From the NCBI RefSeq assembly GCF_046557915.1, contig NZ_JBHEBG010000001.1:1302001-1366000 (forward strand): a stretch of DNA of 64,000 nt, read 5' to 3'. The position numbers and the translations under genes are program-made. The notes under the pieces are model-generated. The model did not search any database. It was not told where the DNA came from and saw nothing but the letters and a program-made list of their open reading frames with translations. Position 1 is the stretch's first letter; each line of letters opens with the position of its first letter. This DNA is from JBHEBG01 sp046557915. GTDB taxonomy: Bacteria > Bacteroidota > Bacteroidia > Flavobacteriales > Flavobacteriaceae. Positions 1-8,695 of this stretch are shown in pieces.

Positions 1-146
1 TTTATCAAAATAATGATTCGGAATTTATGACCGATGATGACCTTAGATTATATACTTTTCCCACAGGTGAGATTAAATCAAAAGCCAAGGAAATACTCAA
101 AAATTCCCAATCACTGATAGATACGCTTAAAACAGTAGGGTTTTAG
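1..146 (+). CDS. C-terminal end of an unidentified protein (partial)
   Basis: An open frame enters from the left edge (first full codon at position 3) and ends at a TAG at 144-146, giving about 47 residues that finish in DTLKTVGF. The next gene is convergent and begins its 3' end 15 bp later, so a gene end here is plausible. The fragment is rich in charged residues, has no membrane segment, and is too short to assign to a family. Confidence 0.4.
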   Translation, partial: YQNNDSEFMTDDDLRLYTFPTGEIKSKAKEILKNSQSLIDTLKTVGF

Positions 147-161
147 ATTTTTTCAATATTG

Positions 162-758
162 TTAGGGAGCCGCTCTAATGATTAAGGCTATAGTTGCTGC
201 GAAGATCAATACCGCGATGCCCAACAAGATAGTGTCGCTTAATCCGGCCTTGTGCAAGTCTTCCGCGGTCAATGCAAATATCCAACTAAAAATAATTAGC
301 TCCACAGTTGTTACAGTGCTACTAAACCTCATTTTTTTGGTCCGGGTGCCCTTGTTTGGTGTTCTTGCATTGGAAGATGTGGGTCTTTTTAGGGTAACCG
401 CTTTCCCCAGTAAAAAACGATCAATAAGATAACTAAGGGCAATTTTGTCTTCGGCATTATCATTGGCATCGTACTGCTCCGAGTTTCTGTTTACGCGGGT
501 TTTGGCCAAAAGATAACCCTGCGATGTCTGTTCTATCAATGTTTCGTAAATGCAGAAGCCAGTAGGACTTCTATGAAAAAAAAGCGTATTGTTTTCAACG
601 AACGCAAACCATTTGTCCTCCATTTGTCTGGGCCTTATGCCTAAAATCAGTTGCTCATATTCGCTATTGGATATTTTTTTATTTAAGAGAAAGGAGGAAG
701 TTTCCTTTGGCATAGGCAGATTTTTCCAATCTCCCCTTTGGACAATTGCATCGCTCAT
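162..758 (-). CDS. Conserved hypothetical protein with C-terminal membrane hairpin
   Basis: This is a 198-residue protein. The first ~115 residues are soluble and contain the block EDKWFAFVENNTLFFHRSPTG around residues 47-67; I have seen similar blocks in Bacteroidota hypothetical proteins but cannot name the family. After a basic linker (about 125-145) come two hydrophobic segments, near 150-165 and 175-195, which should anchor it in the inner membrane. It is monocistronic and divergent from the outer-membrane barrel gene that follows. The shared upstream region (759-890) is very AT-rich. No function can be assigned. Confidence 0.7.
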   Translation of the reverse strand: MSDAIVQRGDWKNLPMPKETSSFLLNKKISNSEYEQLILGIRPRQMEDKWFAFVENNTLFFHRSPTGFCIYETLIEQTSQGYLLAKTRVNRNSEQYDANDNAEDKIALSYLIDRFLLGKAVTLKRPTSSNARTPNKGTRTKKMRFSSTVTTVELIIFSWIFALTAEDLHKAGLSDTILLGIAVLIFAATIALIIRAAP

Positions 759-890
759 AAGGTATATAACATATCAGTTTTTGAATATAATTATATATAA
801 CATATAAATTTAAAAATTAAATTTAATATAATGTGTATTTATTTGTTTTATTACTAGTTTTGCCGCTCAAACACTAAAATTTAAATTAGA

Positions 891-1448
891 ATGAAAAATG
901 TTTTATTATTTACAACAGTGATCCTTTTTGCGTTGACAAGTGTTAGTGCCCAGGTTAAATTGGGTTTTGGATTGGGATATGCCTCACCCACGGGTGATGC
1001 GAAGGATTTTTTGGATGGTGGTATTTCCGGACATGCAGAACTAGGTTATGGCGTTACCGAGGACCTTGATGTTTCCTTGCTGTATCAGGGAGATTTTTTG
1101 GTAGGAGCTGAGTTGGATGGCGCTGGTGTTGGAAACCTTACTTTAAGTAGTTTTATGGCCAATACACGTTACTTTTTTACAAAATCCGGGTTTAGACCGT
1201 ATGGGAGTCTGGGATTTGGTTTAACTAATGTTGGCGCAGTGGAACTAGAGGGGAGTGGGCTTTCCATTGAAGTTTTGGAAAGTACATCTAATTTCTCTTT
1301 CCGACCTGCGCTTGGCTTCAAATATGGGGTGCTAAATGTAAATGCCGCCTACTTAAGCGCCGGTAAAATTGGTGAGGGAGCCGCAGAACAGTCAATAGGT
1401 GATTTTACCTTCAACATTGGTCTTTTATTTACTATAGGAGGAGCTTAG
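891..1448 (+). CDS. Outer membrane beta-barrel protein (paralog 1)
   Basis: This 185-residue protein starts with a signal peptide (about residues 1-20, cleavage after VSAQ) followed by alternating hydrophobic/polar strands rich in Gly and aromatic residues. It ends in a strand typical of small OmpA/OmpW-like barrels (outer membrane protein beta-barrel domain). The periodicity of strands such as VKLGFGLGYASP and LGYGVTEDLDVSLLYQG supports an 8-stranded barrel. The next gene is a clear paralog with the same opening (K-GFGLGY--PT) and the same ending (LNVNAAYL-AG-IG). The ligand or role is unknown. A strong hairpin terminator follows, so it is probably monocistronic. Confidence 0.8.
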   Translation: MKNVLLFTTVILFALTSVSAQVKLGFGLGYASPTGDAKDFLDGGISGHAELGYGVTEDLDVSLLYQGDFLVGAELDGAGVGNLTLSSFMANTRYFFTKSGFRPYGSLGFGLTNVGAVELEGSGLSIEVLESTSNFSFRPALGFKYGVLNVNAAYLSAGKIGEGAAEQSIGDFTFNIGLLFTIGGA

Positions 1449-1479
1449 TTTTTATTGCCGAGAGTTTAGTTTAGTAGTT

Positions 1480-1515
1480 AAAGCGGGAAAGTGCTAAAGC
1501 GTTCCCGCTTTTTTG
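1480..1515 (+). terminator. Rho-independent terminator after first barrel gene
   Basis: AAGCGGGAA (1481-1489) and TTCCCGCTT (1502-1510) form a perfect 9-bp stem with a 12-nt loop, followed by a T run to 1514. It lies about 30 nt downstream of the barrel gene stop codon. Confidence 0.85.
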
Positions 1516-1701
1516 TTTTGGAGTTTTGTCTATGATTTAAACTTTGGCAGCCAAAATTCGAAATAATTTTATGATAATATTTATATATTAAACGGAAAAG
1601 GTTAATCCAAAGTTATAAATAATATAAAAAAAATGTAATTATAGATAGGGTGCAAGGTGTTTGTGATAGTTTCGTTCCTTAAACAATAAAATATATTTGG
1701 A

Positions 1702-2310
1702 ATGAAAAAATTAGTACTATTTGCAGCCTTGGTTTTCTTAGGGTCGGTTGCTACTTACGGACAGTTTAAAGTAGGTTTTGGGCTTGGATATATTACGCCT
1801 ACGACCGAGATCAATGATGTTCTGGACAGCGGTATTTCGGGGCAATTGGAGTTGGGCTATGGCGTTACAGACAATCTGGATGTTTCCCTGTTGTTAATGC
1901 TTCACAGGTTAAGGGGCGGGGATGTCCTAAGTCCGTTCAGCAGTTTCGCTGAAATTGAAGATCTGTATGATCTATCTTACCTAGACGGTGATATGGCAAG
2001 TGCTATGATCCAAGGGCGGTATTACTTAACGAAATCGAAATCCAAATTTAAGTTTTATGTGGGGTTGGGGCTAGGTGTTACCCAAATTTTGTCCCTTGGG
2101 TATAAGTCTGGCAACACCTACATACCGCTTACCTATACGGCAACAAACTTTTCGTTTCGTCCCATGGTAGGGTTTACCTATGGAGTTCTTAATGTAAACC
2201 TTGCTTATTTGCATGCCGGAGCCATTGGCCCTAGCAGAATGAGGCAGTCGGTAGGGGGCTTAAGTCTCAATGTTGGACTTTTATTCAACTTATGGGATAA
2301 GAAACGTTAG
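1702..2310 (+). CDS. Outer membrane beta-barrel protein (paralog 2)
   Basis: This 202-residue protein has a signal peptide (about 1-20, ending ATYGQ) and a small beta-barrel. It aligns throughout with the upstream paralog: both begin the mature protein with (F/V)K-GFGLGY--PT, share LELGYGVT(D/E)-LDVSLL, and end with FSFRP-(V/L)GF-YGVLNVN. It is about 17 residues longer because of an extra-loop insertion around residues 70-100. The two genes therefore arose by tandem duplication, but each has its own promoter region (253 bp between them) and terminator. The substrate or function is unknown. Confidence 0.8.
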   Translation: MKKLVLFAALVFLGSVATYGQFKVGFGLGYITPTTEINDVLDSGISGQLELGYGVTDNLDVSLLLMLHRLRGGDVLSPFSSFAEIEDLYDLSYLDGDMASAMIQGRYYLTKSKSKFKFYVGLGLGVTQILSLGYKSGNTYIPLTYTATNFSFRPMVGFTYGVLNVNLAYLHAGAIGPSRMRQSVGGLSLNVGLLFNLWDKKR

Positions 2311-2343
2311 TCCTTTACCAATCCGTACCCATAAATTATGTTT

Positions 2344-2378
2344 AAAAAAGGGGTCAGTGCTACGCATGCCCCTTTTTT
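2344..2378 (+). terminator. Rho-independent terminator after second barrel gene
   Basis: AAAAAAGGGG (2344-2353) pairs with CCCCTTTTTT (2369-2378). It can act in both directions and sits between convergent genes. Confidence 0.8.
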
Positions 2379-2385
2379 ATGTCTA

Positions 2386-2793
2386 TTAGTTTTGCGATCC
2401 GGTAAAGAGTTTAATGGTATCATCGGATTGGTCTTCCCCCTTGGCTGCATCTGAGTACACCTCCCTCCAGAGATTGTCCCAGGCAAGATTCCAAATAGTA
2501 TCGTAAACAGTGGAAGGAATATCTTCTTTGTTTATGGTTATCCTGATATCAATATTATTTAATAATTCATTGGGTTCCATATATTTAATGCTAAGCGCAT
2601 CATATATGGCATTATAGTACAATTGAAGATGATAATTTCCCATTGGGACAACAAAGTCATAACCAATTACGCCAACGCCAAATTCGGTCTCAATGATTTC
2701 TGTCTTTTTTAATTTTTCGTTAACCTCATTCAGCAGTACCTGCCTAATACCCATGCGGAGTTTTTTTATTTTCATAAGTAAAACCTGTTTCAT
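2386..2793 (-). CDS. Small conserved hypothetical protein
   Basis: This predicted soluble protein has about 135 residues with no signal peptide or membrane segment. The frame is open further upstream, to 2832, but the extra N-terminus (MLWSFKLLLTRIS) looks non-coding. I prefer the Met at 2793; the Met at 2775 is also possible. The middle is beta-rich (EFGVGVIGYDFVVPMGNYHLQLYYN) and the C-terminus is acidic. No family was recognised. It stands alone, with 215 bp of AT-rich sequence upstream in which I see nothing further. Confidence 0.55.
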   Translation of the reverse strand: MKQVLLMKIKKLRMGIRQVLLNEVNEKLKKTEIIETEFGVGVIGYDFVVPMGNYHLQLYYNAIYDALSIKYMEPNELLNNIDIRITINKEDIPSTVYDTIWNLAWDNLWREVYSDAAKGEDQSDDTIKLFTGSQN

Positions 2794-3008
2794 ACTAATC
2801 CTTGTCAACAGTAACTTAAATGACCAAAGCAAGGAAATTTCCTACAAAAATATGTAATTAATACATATTATTAAAATATAAACAGATAATATTAATAAAA
2901 TATATAAAAATTCTGAAAAGTAAATACCTTATTTAGGACTGAATTTGGAGTTGATACTAGAACGAAGATCTTGGCAATATCTGGGCTACGGGGTTACACA
3001 ACTTATTA

Positions 3009-3494
3009 TTAATGTATCTGTTGCAAGTCCTTATTATATAGTCCGATTAAGATACTGTTCCCATCAGCATCAATCTTAACCCCCCCGAACACGGCATTCT
3101 CAAACTTGTCGGCGTCTCCTTCCTGAAAGAAATAAGATTCGGCCCCAATGTTAATACTCCACTTGTCAGAAGTGTATTCAATAGGATGCTCGTTACGGTT
3201 TAAAGGAAGATTTTCCTTTTGAATTCTTACTCTTTCGGCAACTCCCCTTGAGTCTAACTTAACAATACAGAATCCTCGTTTAGAGATACTGTCATAGGCT
3301 ACCCCCTCCGAAATCTTATAGCGCAACCGCATGTAATCTCCTTGCATCAATGACCTGGGATCTACTGGGGCCAGCTCCAATAGCACAAGCTGCCCGTCTG
3401 ACAATAAAGCTTCTTTCTGGAAGATGGAATTGTTGAAGAGTACCAGCAAGATTATAAGATTGCCCAAAATAACAATCCGCCTATATTTTTTCAT
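3009..3494 (-). CDS. GDYXXLXY domain-containing protein
   Basis: This 161-residue protein has one N-terminal membrane anchor (about 8-27) and the family signature LMQGDYMRLRY near residues 49-59, followed by an external beta domain. GDYXXLXY proteins are of unknown function and are regularly encoded after DUF4401 and DUF2157 membrane proteins, exactly as here. Its start overlaps the upstream DUF4401 gene by 14 bp, showing translational coupling in a three-gene operon transcribed leftward (DUF2157, DUF4401, GDYXXLXY). Confidence 0.85.
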   Translation of the reverse strand: MKKYRRIVILGNLIILLVLFNNSIFQKEALLSDGQLVLLELAPVDPRSLMQGDYMRLRYKISEGVAYDSISKRGFCIVKLDSRGVAERVRIQKENLPLNRNEHPIEYTSDKWSINIGAESYFFQEGDADKFENAVFGGVKIDADGNSILIGLYNKDLQQIH

Positions 3495-4551
3495 TTCTTT
3501 TTTTATTGCTTAACACATAACATAAGATAAATACGAGCCCAGTTGAAAAAAGAATCATAGATTTCGTAAGCAGGGTAAAACCCAAATCGTAATAATACTG
3601 CGAAATAAAATAAGCCAGTGCAACAATTCCCAAAGCAAAACTGGTTTTATAATTAACCAAAAACGACAGCAGAACAAGTACCATTGCTCCCAAAATAGAA
3701 GGGGAGAAAATAGTAGTGGCCAATATTAGGGTGGTTAATGAATAAATTAGGATTTTATCTCGCAAATTTTCAATACCAAGAATTTTAATAATTCTGTAGA
3801 CTAGATATATCACTATAAACAACGCCGGGATAGCGGAAACCCAAACATAATCTATGCTTATCGGTATTAGATCTCTTTTTCCAATGCATACCAGGCCCAC
3901 TAGCAAGGCCACGGCCAAACCTATCCGTATGGGATCGTATAATCTGGACATTTTTTTGCCCATGGTAATGATTTTTGCCTCATTAAGTACAACATAGGTA
4001 AGCAGCACCATTACACAGGTATTGTATAGATGAATAAAATCGTATAAAAAGTTAGACATCATTAATACCAGAGTACCAACTGCAATTGTTAAGAAGGTGA
4101 TAAAGGATAGTACGTAAGTTTGGGTAAGCATCAGAGTGCCTGCTCCTATTGCTATAATACTGATGGTAATCAGATCTTCATTTGTATTAAACTGTGCCAT
4201 ACCAAAACCTAATAGGAGAAGCCCAATGATATACATTGAAATACTTAGGGTGTCTATGATTAGTTTGTCAAATACTTTGTTCAGCCAAATAGCGGCACCT
4301 ATGAAGATGGATCCAAATAGCAGAAGCCCCATATCGGAATCATAAAGCCCAGCAATGAACAGGAATCCTAAAAATGCGATAGTAGCTAAAAATCCACCGA
4401 GGACAGACATTATTTTGATTGCTAAACCAGACCTGTTTGCATCTTTTTTTACATACTCCTCCAAAATGGCTTGTTCATCACCCTTAAAACCATCTCCTTC
4501 CGATTTGGAAATGGTCTTCAAGAAGTCCTGTACCTGAGCTTCCCTATTCAT
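3481..4551 (-). CDS. DUF4401 domain-containing membrane protein
   Basis: This 356-residue polytopic inner-membrane protein has a soluble N-terminal stretch of about 45 residues followed by roughly ten hydrophobic segments. Length, topology and position between a DUF2157 gene and a GDYXXLXY gene match DUF4401. It overlaps the upstream gene by 8 bp and the downstream gene by 14 bp. No biochemical function is established for the family. A conserved three-protein membrane complex is a reasonable inference from the persistent linkage. Confidence 0.82.
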   Translation of the reverse strand: MNREAQVQDFLKTISKSEGDGFKGDEQAILEEYVKKDANRSGLAIKIMSVLGGFLATIAFLGFLFIAGLYDSDMGLLLFGSIFIGAAIWLNKVFDKLIIDTLSISMYIIGLLLLGFGMAQFNTNEDLITISIIAIGAGTLMLTQTYVLSFITFLTIAVGTLVLMMSNFLYDFIHLYNTCVMVLLTYVVLNEAKIITMGKKMSRLYDPIRIGLAVALLVGLVCIGKRDLIPISIDYVWVSAIPALFIVIYLVYRIIKILGIENLRDKILIYSLTTLILATTIFSPSILGAMVLVLLSFLVNYKTSFALGIVALAYFISQYYYDLGFTLLTKSMILFSTGLVFILCYVLSNKKRNEKI

Positions 4552-5542
4552 TGGCCCATTTTTTTTGAATGTTTATCAATGATTTAATTACGGCGGTAAC
4601 GCTTGCAATTAAGAAAAGGCAGACTACTAAAAACATTCCTGGGTCGTCCGTTACATTTATTAAGAAGGCAGACACCATAACAATTAGACTAAAAGGAATA
4701 ACAGCTAAGTAAAATATCCTTTTATGTGTCAAACCGTACCTCATACCAAGTGTAAAGGCTATTGCCGTTACAAGAAACAATATCCAAAAAAAAGTTCCTT
4801 GATCATCAAAAATGCCTACGGTAATACCGATTGTTGTTATACTTACCGCGGCCAATGCCAACACATTGGAGAACCATCGTGGGAAATGTGTTCCCGGTCT
4901 TACGTTGGACCCCCATAGTCCAAGTAACAGAAAGCTTGTATTAATTACAAAGAGCAATAAAAAAATAAAACTGCCAGACCAATTGTGGGCTACCTGTTCT
5001 GCATATAGCACTACGGTGGTATTTATTAAAGTAATGTATACCAACCATAGCGGTGCAAAATTTGCAACTAACACCCATAAGGTAATAAACATGGTCCAGC
5101 CCAAGAAAAAATCATAAGCATTGGCCCCTGTTTGATAGATTTGTCCGAAAACCGCGAACAGCACACCAACCAATACGGATATTCCGGTTAGAACAATGTT
5201 TTTGATCCCCAATTTTAATTTGGAGAACAATACTATTAATGTGGTAATTACAATAAGGCCTTCGATAAGACCAATTTTGGCAAACTTGTGAAGCTCCTGC
5301 CAATTATATGCAAAAAAGAAAATTATCCCGGCAGTGCTAAAAGTAACGCCCAAAGAAATAAACAACAGCCTAAGGAACTTACCCCAAGATACCGCATTGT
5401 TGTATACTCTTTCCTTAAGAAATTTATCTACCCCGTTTTCGGACCAATTGCTATGCCTGCCAATTATATAGATGTCATCACGTTCGATATTGGTGGTAGA
5501 TGGACTGATTTTATTTGGCACCTTGTTTGGCAGTTTGGACAT
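4544..5542 (-). CDS. DUF2157 domain-containing membrane protein
   Basis: This 332-residue protein is the first gene of the three-gene membrane operon. The N-terminal ~55 residues are soluble and polar. They are followed by the typical DUF2157 opening helix (LRLLFISLGVTFSTAGIIFF) and then about eight to ten membrane helices. The start at 5542 gives a full-length protein. The function of DUF2157 is unknown. The 150-bp stretch upstream (5543-5695) shows no recognisable gene. Confidence 0.82.
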   Translation of the reverse strand: MSKLPNKVPNKISPSTTNIERDDIYIIGRHSNWSENGVDKFLKERVYNNAVSWGKFLRLLFISLGVTFSTAGIIFFFAYNWQELHKFAKIGLIEGLIVITTLIVLFSKLKLGIKNIVLTGISVLVGVLFAVFGQIYQTGANAYDFFLGWTMFITLWVLVANFAPLWLVYITLINTTVVLYAEQVAHNWSGSFIFLLLFVINTSFLLLGLWGSNVRPGTHFPRWFSNVLALAAVSITTIGITVGIFDDQGTFFWILFLVTAIAFTLGMRYGLTHKRIFYLAVIPFSLIVMVSAFLINVTDDPGMFLVVCLFLIASVTAVIKSLINIQKKWANE

Positions 5543-5695
5543 TCCTAAAAATAGCCAATTTTCATCAGAAATTCAGATTTTAATTAAACGCAATGATCTA
5601 ATTGGAAGGTATCCGACCAGTTGGCGTAACGAATTTCCCACGGCCGGCATAGACCTTTACAATTACAGAAAACAACAATATACCCAATGGCTAAA

Positions 5696-5911
5696 TCAGA
5701 GCTCTTCACAAAGAAATCCGCTACGCTCCAAGGCCGAAACGATGGCCACGGCAGGTAATTTTTGCGCTTCTACCCTGAGGATCTTATCGCAGTCCTCTAA
5801 ATCAAAATTCCACCTCCCTTTAGGGTTCACCAAATTGTTCAATAAAGGCTTAAGTTGTCTTACTTCATTATCTTGGGTAACCGATGTTTTAAATACCAAT
5901 ACTGTTTTCAT
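5696..5911 (-). CDS. Small conserved protein, divergent from WYL regulator
   Basis: This is a 71-residue protein starting MKTVLVFKTSV. The frame is open up to 5980, but the extra residues are of Asn/Thr-rich, non-coding character, so the Met at 5911 is chosen. The size, the beta-alpha-beta pattern and the block GRWNFDLEDCDKILRVE suggest a small ferredoxin-like (heavy-metal-associated-like) fold without the CxxC pair, but this is inference only. It is divergent from the WYL regulator at 6121 across a region with two TGAC/GTCA palindromes, so it is the likely target of that regulator. Confidence 0.7.
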   Translation of the reverse strand: MKTVLVFKTSVTQDNEVRQLKPLLNNLVNPKGRWNFDLEDCDKILRVEAQKLPAVAIVSALERSGFLCEEL

Positions 5912-5954
5912 GATTGTGCTTTTTGTTGATGTGTTGTTGTTTTCATTTGCCAAA

Positions 5955-5964
5955 TGACCTGTCA
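5955..5964. promoter_or_regulatory. TGAC/GTCA palindrome, candidate operator half
   Basis: TGACCTGTCA is an inverted TGAC/GTCA pair with a 2-bp spacer, 44 bp from the start of the small divergent gene. A second, longer TGACA/TGTCA palindrome lies 33 bp away, which suggests a two-site operator for the adjacent regulator. Confidence 0.35.
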
Positions 5965-5996
5965 ACTTTGTGTCTAACAAAATTAAATAAGCAGGG

Positions 5997-6012
5997 TGAC
6001 AGCCCTTTGTCA
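5997..6012. promoter_or_regulatory. TGACA-N6-TGTCA palindrome, candidate WYL-regulator operator
   Basis: A perfect 16-bp inverted repeat, TGACAGCCCTTTGTCA, lies between the divergent regulator and small-protein genes, 108 bp upstream of the regulator start. Position and symmetry fit autoregulation by a dimeric HTH protein. Binding is inferred. Confidence 0.45.
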
Positions 6013-6120
6013 GTAGGAAAAAACAAATTGAATGTTTTTGTGTTAAACAGCCGAAAGGGGTATAGTTTTCGCATTTATTTTTCCACGAAATCTTATCTTT
6101 GAGAGATATACCATTTCTTC

Positions 6121-7080
6121 ATGAGCACGGACACGCTAAAGCGATTCGATAGAATCATTGCCATACTTATTCAGTTACAATCCAAACGAATAGTTAGGGC
6201 GCAAGAACTAGCAGATCGCTTTGAAGTAAGTCTTCGAACTATCTATCGCGATATACGTACTTTAGAATCTTCTGGTGTGCCCATTGTAAGCGAAGCGGGT
6301 ATAGGATACTCTATAATGGACGGTTACCGTCTGCCGCCTGTAATGTTTACCAGGGAAGAGGCAGGTAGTTTTGTAGCGGCCGAAAAACTGATGCAAAAAT
6401 TCACGGACAAAGCATTGGGGGCTTATTACGAGTCCGCAATGTACAAGGTGAAATCTGTTTTACAGGGGAAAGAAAAAGATTGGATCAATGCTTTGGAATC
6501 CCAAGTGCGCATAAATCCGGCACAAGATCTTTTTAATGAGAGTATTTCCGATGCCTTGGAAATCCTTTTCGAGAGCATTGCTGAAAAGACACAAGTATTC
6601 CTAAAATACCAATCCCTGCGTGAAGAAGATCCCAGAGAACGTATAATTGAGCCTGTGGGCCTGTTTCATGAGAACAATTTTTGGTATGTATTGGGTTATT
6701 GCCATATTAGGGCAGACTATAGACAATTCCGAACCGATCGCATTCTAAAAATTAGTAGAACAGGTCATTCATTTTTACAAGAACACCCATCACTCGATGA
6801 ACTTCGGAGCTCTTGTGAGCTTTTACCAAAAACCAAAATTAGGATATCAGTAGACCAGAAGGTGGCCCGATACCTTAGTGCGGGGAGAAATCAATACGGT
6901 TTTGTTTCAGAGAAAACTGTAAAGGATAAGATTGAGATGACATTTATGGCCCCACATATGGAACACGGTTTTGCAAGATGGTATTTAATGTTCAGCGATT
7001 ATGCTACCATTTTAGAGCCGGAAACCCTTAAAGACCAAATAAAGGACATGTTAAAACGGGCAACAGCGCAGTTAACCTAA
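6121..7080 (+). CDS. YafY-type HTH/WYL transcriptional regulator
   Basis: This 319-residue protein has an N-terminal HTH_11 winged helix (about 1-60; ELADRFEVSLRTIYRDIRTLE is the classic recognition region), a WYL ligand-sensing domain (about 140-215) and a C-terminal WCX-like extension. WYL proteins bind nucleic acids or small ligands and control adjacent genes. Here the divergent 71-residue gene is the likely target, through palindromes at 5955-5964 and 5997-6012. It is followed by a convergent alkylation-repair operon. The ligand is unknown. Confidence 0.88.
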   Translation: MSTDTLKRFDRIIAILIQLQSKRIVRAQELADRFEVSLRTIYRDIRTLESSGVPIVSEAGIGYSIMDGYRLPPVMFTREEAGSFVAAEKLMQKFTDKALGAYYESAMYKVKSVLQGKEKDWINALESQVRINPAQDLFNESISDALEILFESIAEKTQVFLKYQSLREEDPRERIIEPVGLFHENNFWYVLGYCHIRADYRQFRTDRILKISRTGHSFLQEHPSLDELRSSCELLPKTKIRISVDQKVARYLSAGRNQYGFVSEKTVKDKIEMTFMAPHMEHGFARWYLMFSDYATILEPETLKDQIKDMLKRATAQLT

Positions 7081-7115
7081 GACAGCCAATTTACATAAAG
7101 AAAATTACAGCAAAT

Positions 7116-7721
7116 TTAAGACCCAACGAACGTTCGGAAGGTAAGACTAATTCTGGGTGTTCTAACCTTTTTGGTTTTAGGAATACTATGGAGCCAGTTT
7201 TCTTGGGTATTATCTTTCATTACCAACAAACTGCCATGTTCCAAATGTATAGCGGTGTTTTCTTTAGTTTTTTTGTGTTTAAACATCAATTTACGTTCTG
7301 CACCTAGGCTAACCGCGGCAATTGTGGTGTTATGGCCCAAAGATTTTTCGTTATCACTATGCCAAGACATCCCTTCCTTACCAGAGTGGTAGAGGTTTAG
7401 CAAGCAAGAGTTAAACGTTACCCCTGTCTTTTGCTCAACCTTTTTTTTAAGGAGCATTATTTCAGGTATCCAAGGCAACGATTGTTTTGTGGTACCCGAA
7501 TAGGTATACGAAAAATGACCATCGCCGTACCACGCTACCTTACGATCTGTAACGATTCGTTTTCCATAGATTACTGCTTCATCATGGACCCAGGAAATAC
7601 ACTCCAACAAATTTGTAAACTGTATAGAGGCTTCGTAATTTGATAAAATACTCCCGTAGTATATAACATTACCATCATAGGGCAACCTGTTTGAAAGGGG
7701 ATCGGTATTAAATAAGTCCAT
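7116..7721 (-). CDS. alkB: AlkB-like alpha-ketoglutarate-dependent dioxygenase
   Basis: This is a protein of about 201 residues that removes alkyl groups oxidatively from bases (1-methyladenine, 3-methylcytosine) using Fe(II), oxygen and 2-oxoglutarate. The Fe-binding His and Asp are in SWHSDNE (about residues 120-126), the distal His is in LHSIPKT, and the 2-oxoglutarate-binding Arg is in RISLTFR near the C-terminus. The frame extends to 7742, but MDLFN at 7721 is the start typical of the family. It is the last gene of the repair operon and overlaps the Ada zinc-domain gene by 14 bp. Confidence 0.9.
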   Translation of the reverse strand: MDLFNTDPLSNRLPYDGNVIYYGSILSNYEASIQFTNLLECISWVHDEAVIYGKRIVTDRKVAWYGDGHFSYTYSGTTKQSLPWIPEIMLLKKKVEQKTGVTFNSCLLNLYHSGKEGMSWHSDNEKSLGHNTTIAAVSLGAERKLMFKHKKTKENTAIHLEHGSLLVMKDNTQENWLHSIPKTKKVRTPRISLTFRTFVGS

Positions 7722-7971
7722 CTTTCCAAATTTTATAATCACCTCTCATGCAATGCCCGCAAGGCCTGTAACCAGCACTTATGGCTTCTGCTTCCGAAGT
7801 AAAGAATACACGGTTGGTTTTTTTCATTCGCTTGCCTGATCTACAATGTAAAGTACCATAAATTTTTAAGTTTTTGTTGCCTCCCAGCACTATATTTTTT
7901 TGCTTTAATAGTCTAAAAAGAACAGTGTCAGAGATATCCTTATGGTAGTATATATTAACTCTGTGCATCAT
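7708..7971 (-). CDS. Stand-alone Ada-type zinc-binding domain protein
   Basis: This 87-residue protein corresponds to the N-terminal domain of E. coli Ada. It has YGTLHCRSGKRM (Cys43, aligned with Ada Cys38), a RVFF strand, and AGYRPCGHC (Cys71 and Cys74, aligned with Cys69/Cys72). The position of Ada Cys42 is not a cysteine (Ser-Gly-Lys), so the zinc site must use another ligand (His42 or His73 are nearby) or be modified. In Ada this domain accepts methyl groups from DNA phosphotriesters and switches the protein to an activator. Here it is a separate polypeptide. It overlaps both neighbours (17 bp and 14 bp). Confidence 0.8.
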   Translation of the reverse strand: MMHRVNIYYHKDISDTVLFRLLKQKNIVLGGNKNLKIYGTLHCRSGKRMKKTNRVFFTSEAEAISAGYRPCGHCMRGDYKIWKDGLI

Positions 7972-8668
7972 GAAAAATAATCCCTAGGGTATGCCTTTCT
8001 CCTTCCAATACCTCGCTAACACCATGCTTCATACTAACCCGATAATATCCCTTTTTTCCCCTTACAGGTCTAAAATTGGTGCAAAATATAAGCATATCAC
8101 CTAATTTTGGACGTAAAACAATAGCCTTGGATTGTGCACGCGGTACCTGTTCAGTAAGTACAAATTCACCACCTTGATAGTCCTTGCCCTCTTCATTTAA
8201 GAACAGAACGGCCTGCATAGGAAAATAGATTTCCCCATATAAATCCTGATGTAATGTATTGTAGCCGCCTTTTCTATATTTTAGAATAAGCGGAGTGGCC
8301 AATTTTTGCCCTTGAGCAGCACATTTTTTTAATAGCGTGGTATGCTCCGCAGGAAAAGCCTTATCAATTTTAAGTGCTTTCATCCAGAGGTTTGCTATCG
8401 GAGCTAACTTGGGATAGACCAAAGTGCGAAGGGTTTGTATAATTTCGGGTAAGGGGTATCTAAAATAACGGTATTCCCCAGACCCAAATCTATAACGTTC
8501 CATAACAACGGTTTTACGAAAAAGCCCATCCTCTGAATAGCATGCTTTGAGTGTCTCACAATCTACTTTTGATAAGAGTCTCGGAATAATAGCATACCCT
8601 TTGGAGCTTAAAGATTGGGAAACGTATTCCCAGTCCTGAAGTTTTATTTTTTCTTGCAAGCCGATCAT
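7955..8668 (-). CDS. 2OG-Fe(II) oxygenase, prolyl-hydroxylase-like
   Basis: This 237-residue protein has the double-stranded beta-helix signature: His140-x-Asp142 in HQDLYGE, a distal His at about 215 (SMKHGVS) and a basic residue near 225 for 2-oxoglutarate. It lies between the AraC-MGMT gene (27 bp away) and the Ada zinc-domain gene (17-bp overlap), so it is co-expressed with alkylation repair. It is distinct from AlkB in sequence and has no signal peptide. Its substrate could be a damaged base, nucleotide or protein; the sequence does not tell which. Confidence 0.85.
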   Translation of the reverse strand: MIGLQEKIKLQDWEYVSQSLSSKGYAIIPRLLSKVDCETLKACYSEDGLFRKTVVMERYRFGSGEYRYFRYPLPEIIQTLRTLVYPKLAPIANLWMKALKIDKAFPAEHTTLLKKCAAQGQKLATPLILKYRKGGYNTLHQDLYGEIYFPMQAVLFLNEEGKDYQGGEFVLTEQVPRAQSKAIVLRPKLGDMLIFCTNFRPVRGKKGYYRVSMKHGVSEVLEGERHTLGIIFHDAQS

Positions 8669-8695
8669 TTTGAGATGTAGTTTAAAAGTAATTGA

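Noticed and set aside
5472..5957. A 161-codon + strand frame between the DUF2157 gene and the WYL regulator
   Set aside because: It overlaps the DUF2157 start and the small divergent gene antisense, and its translation lacks any family resemblance.
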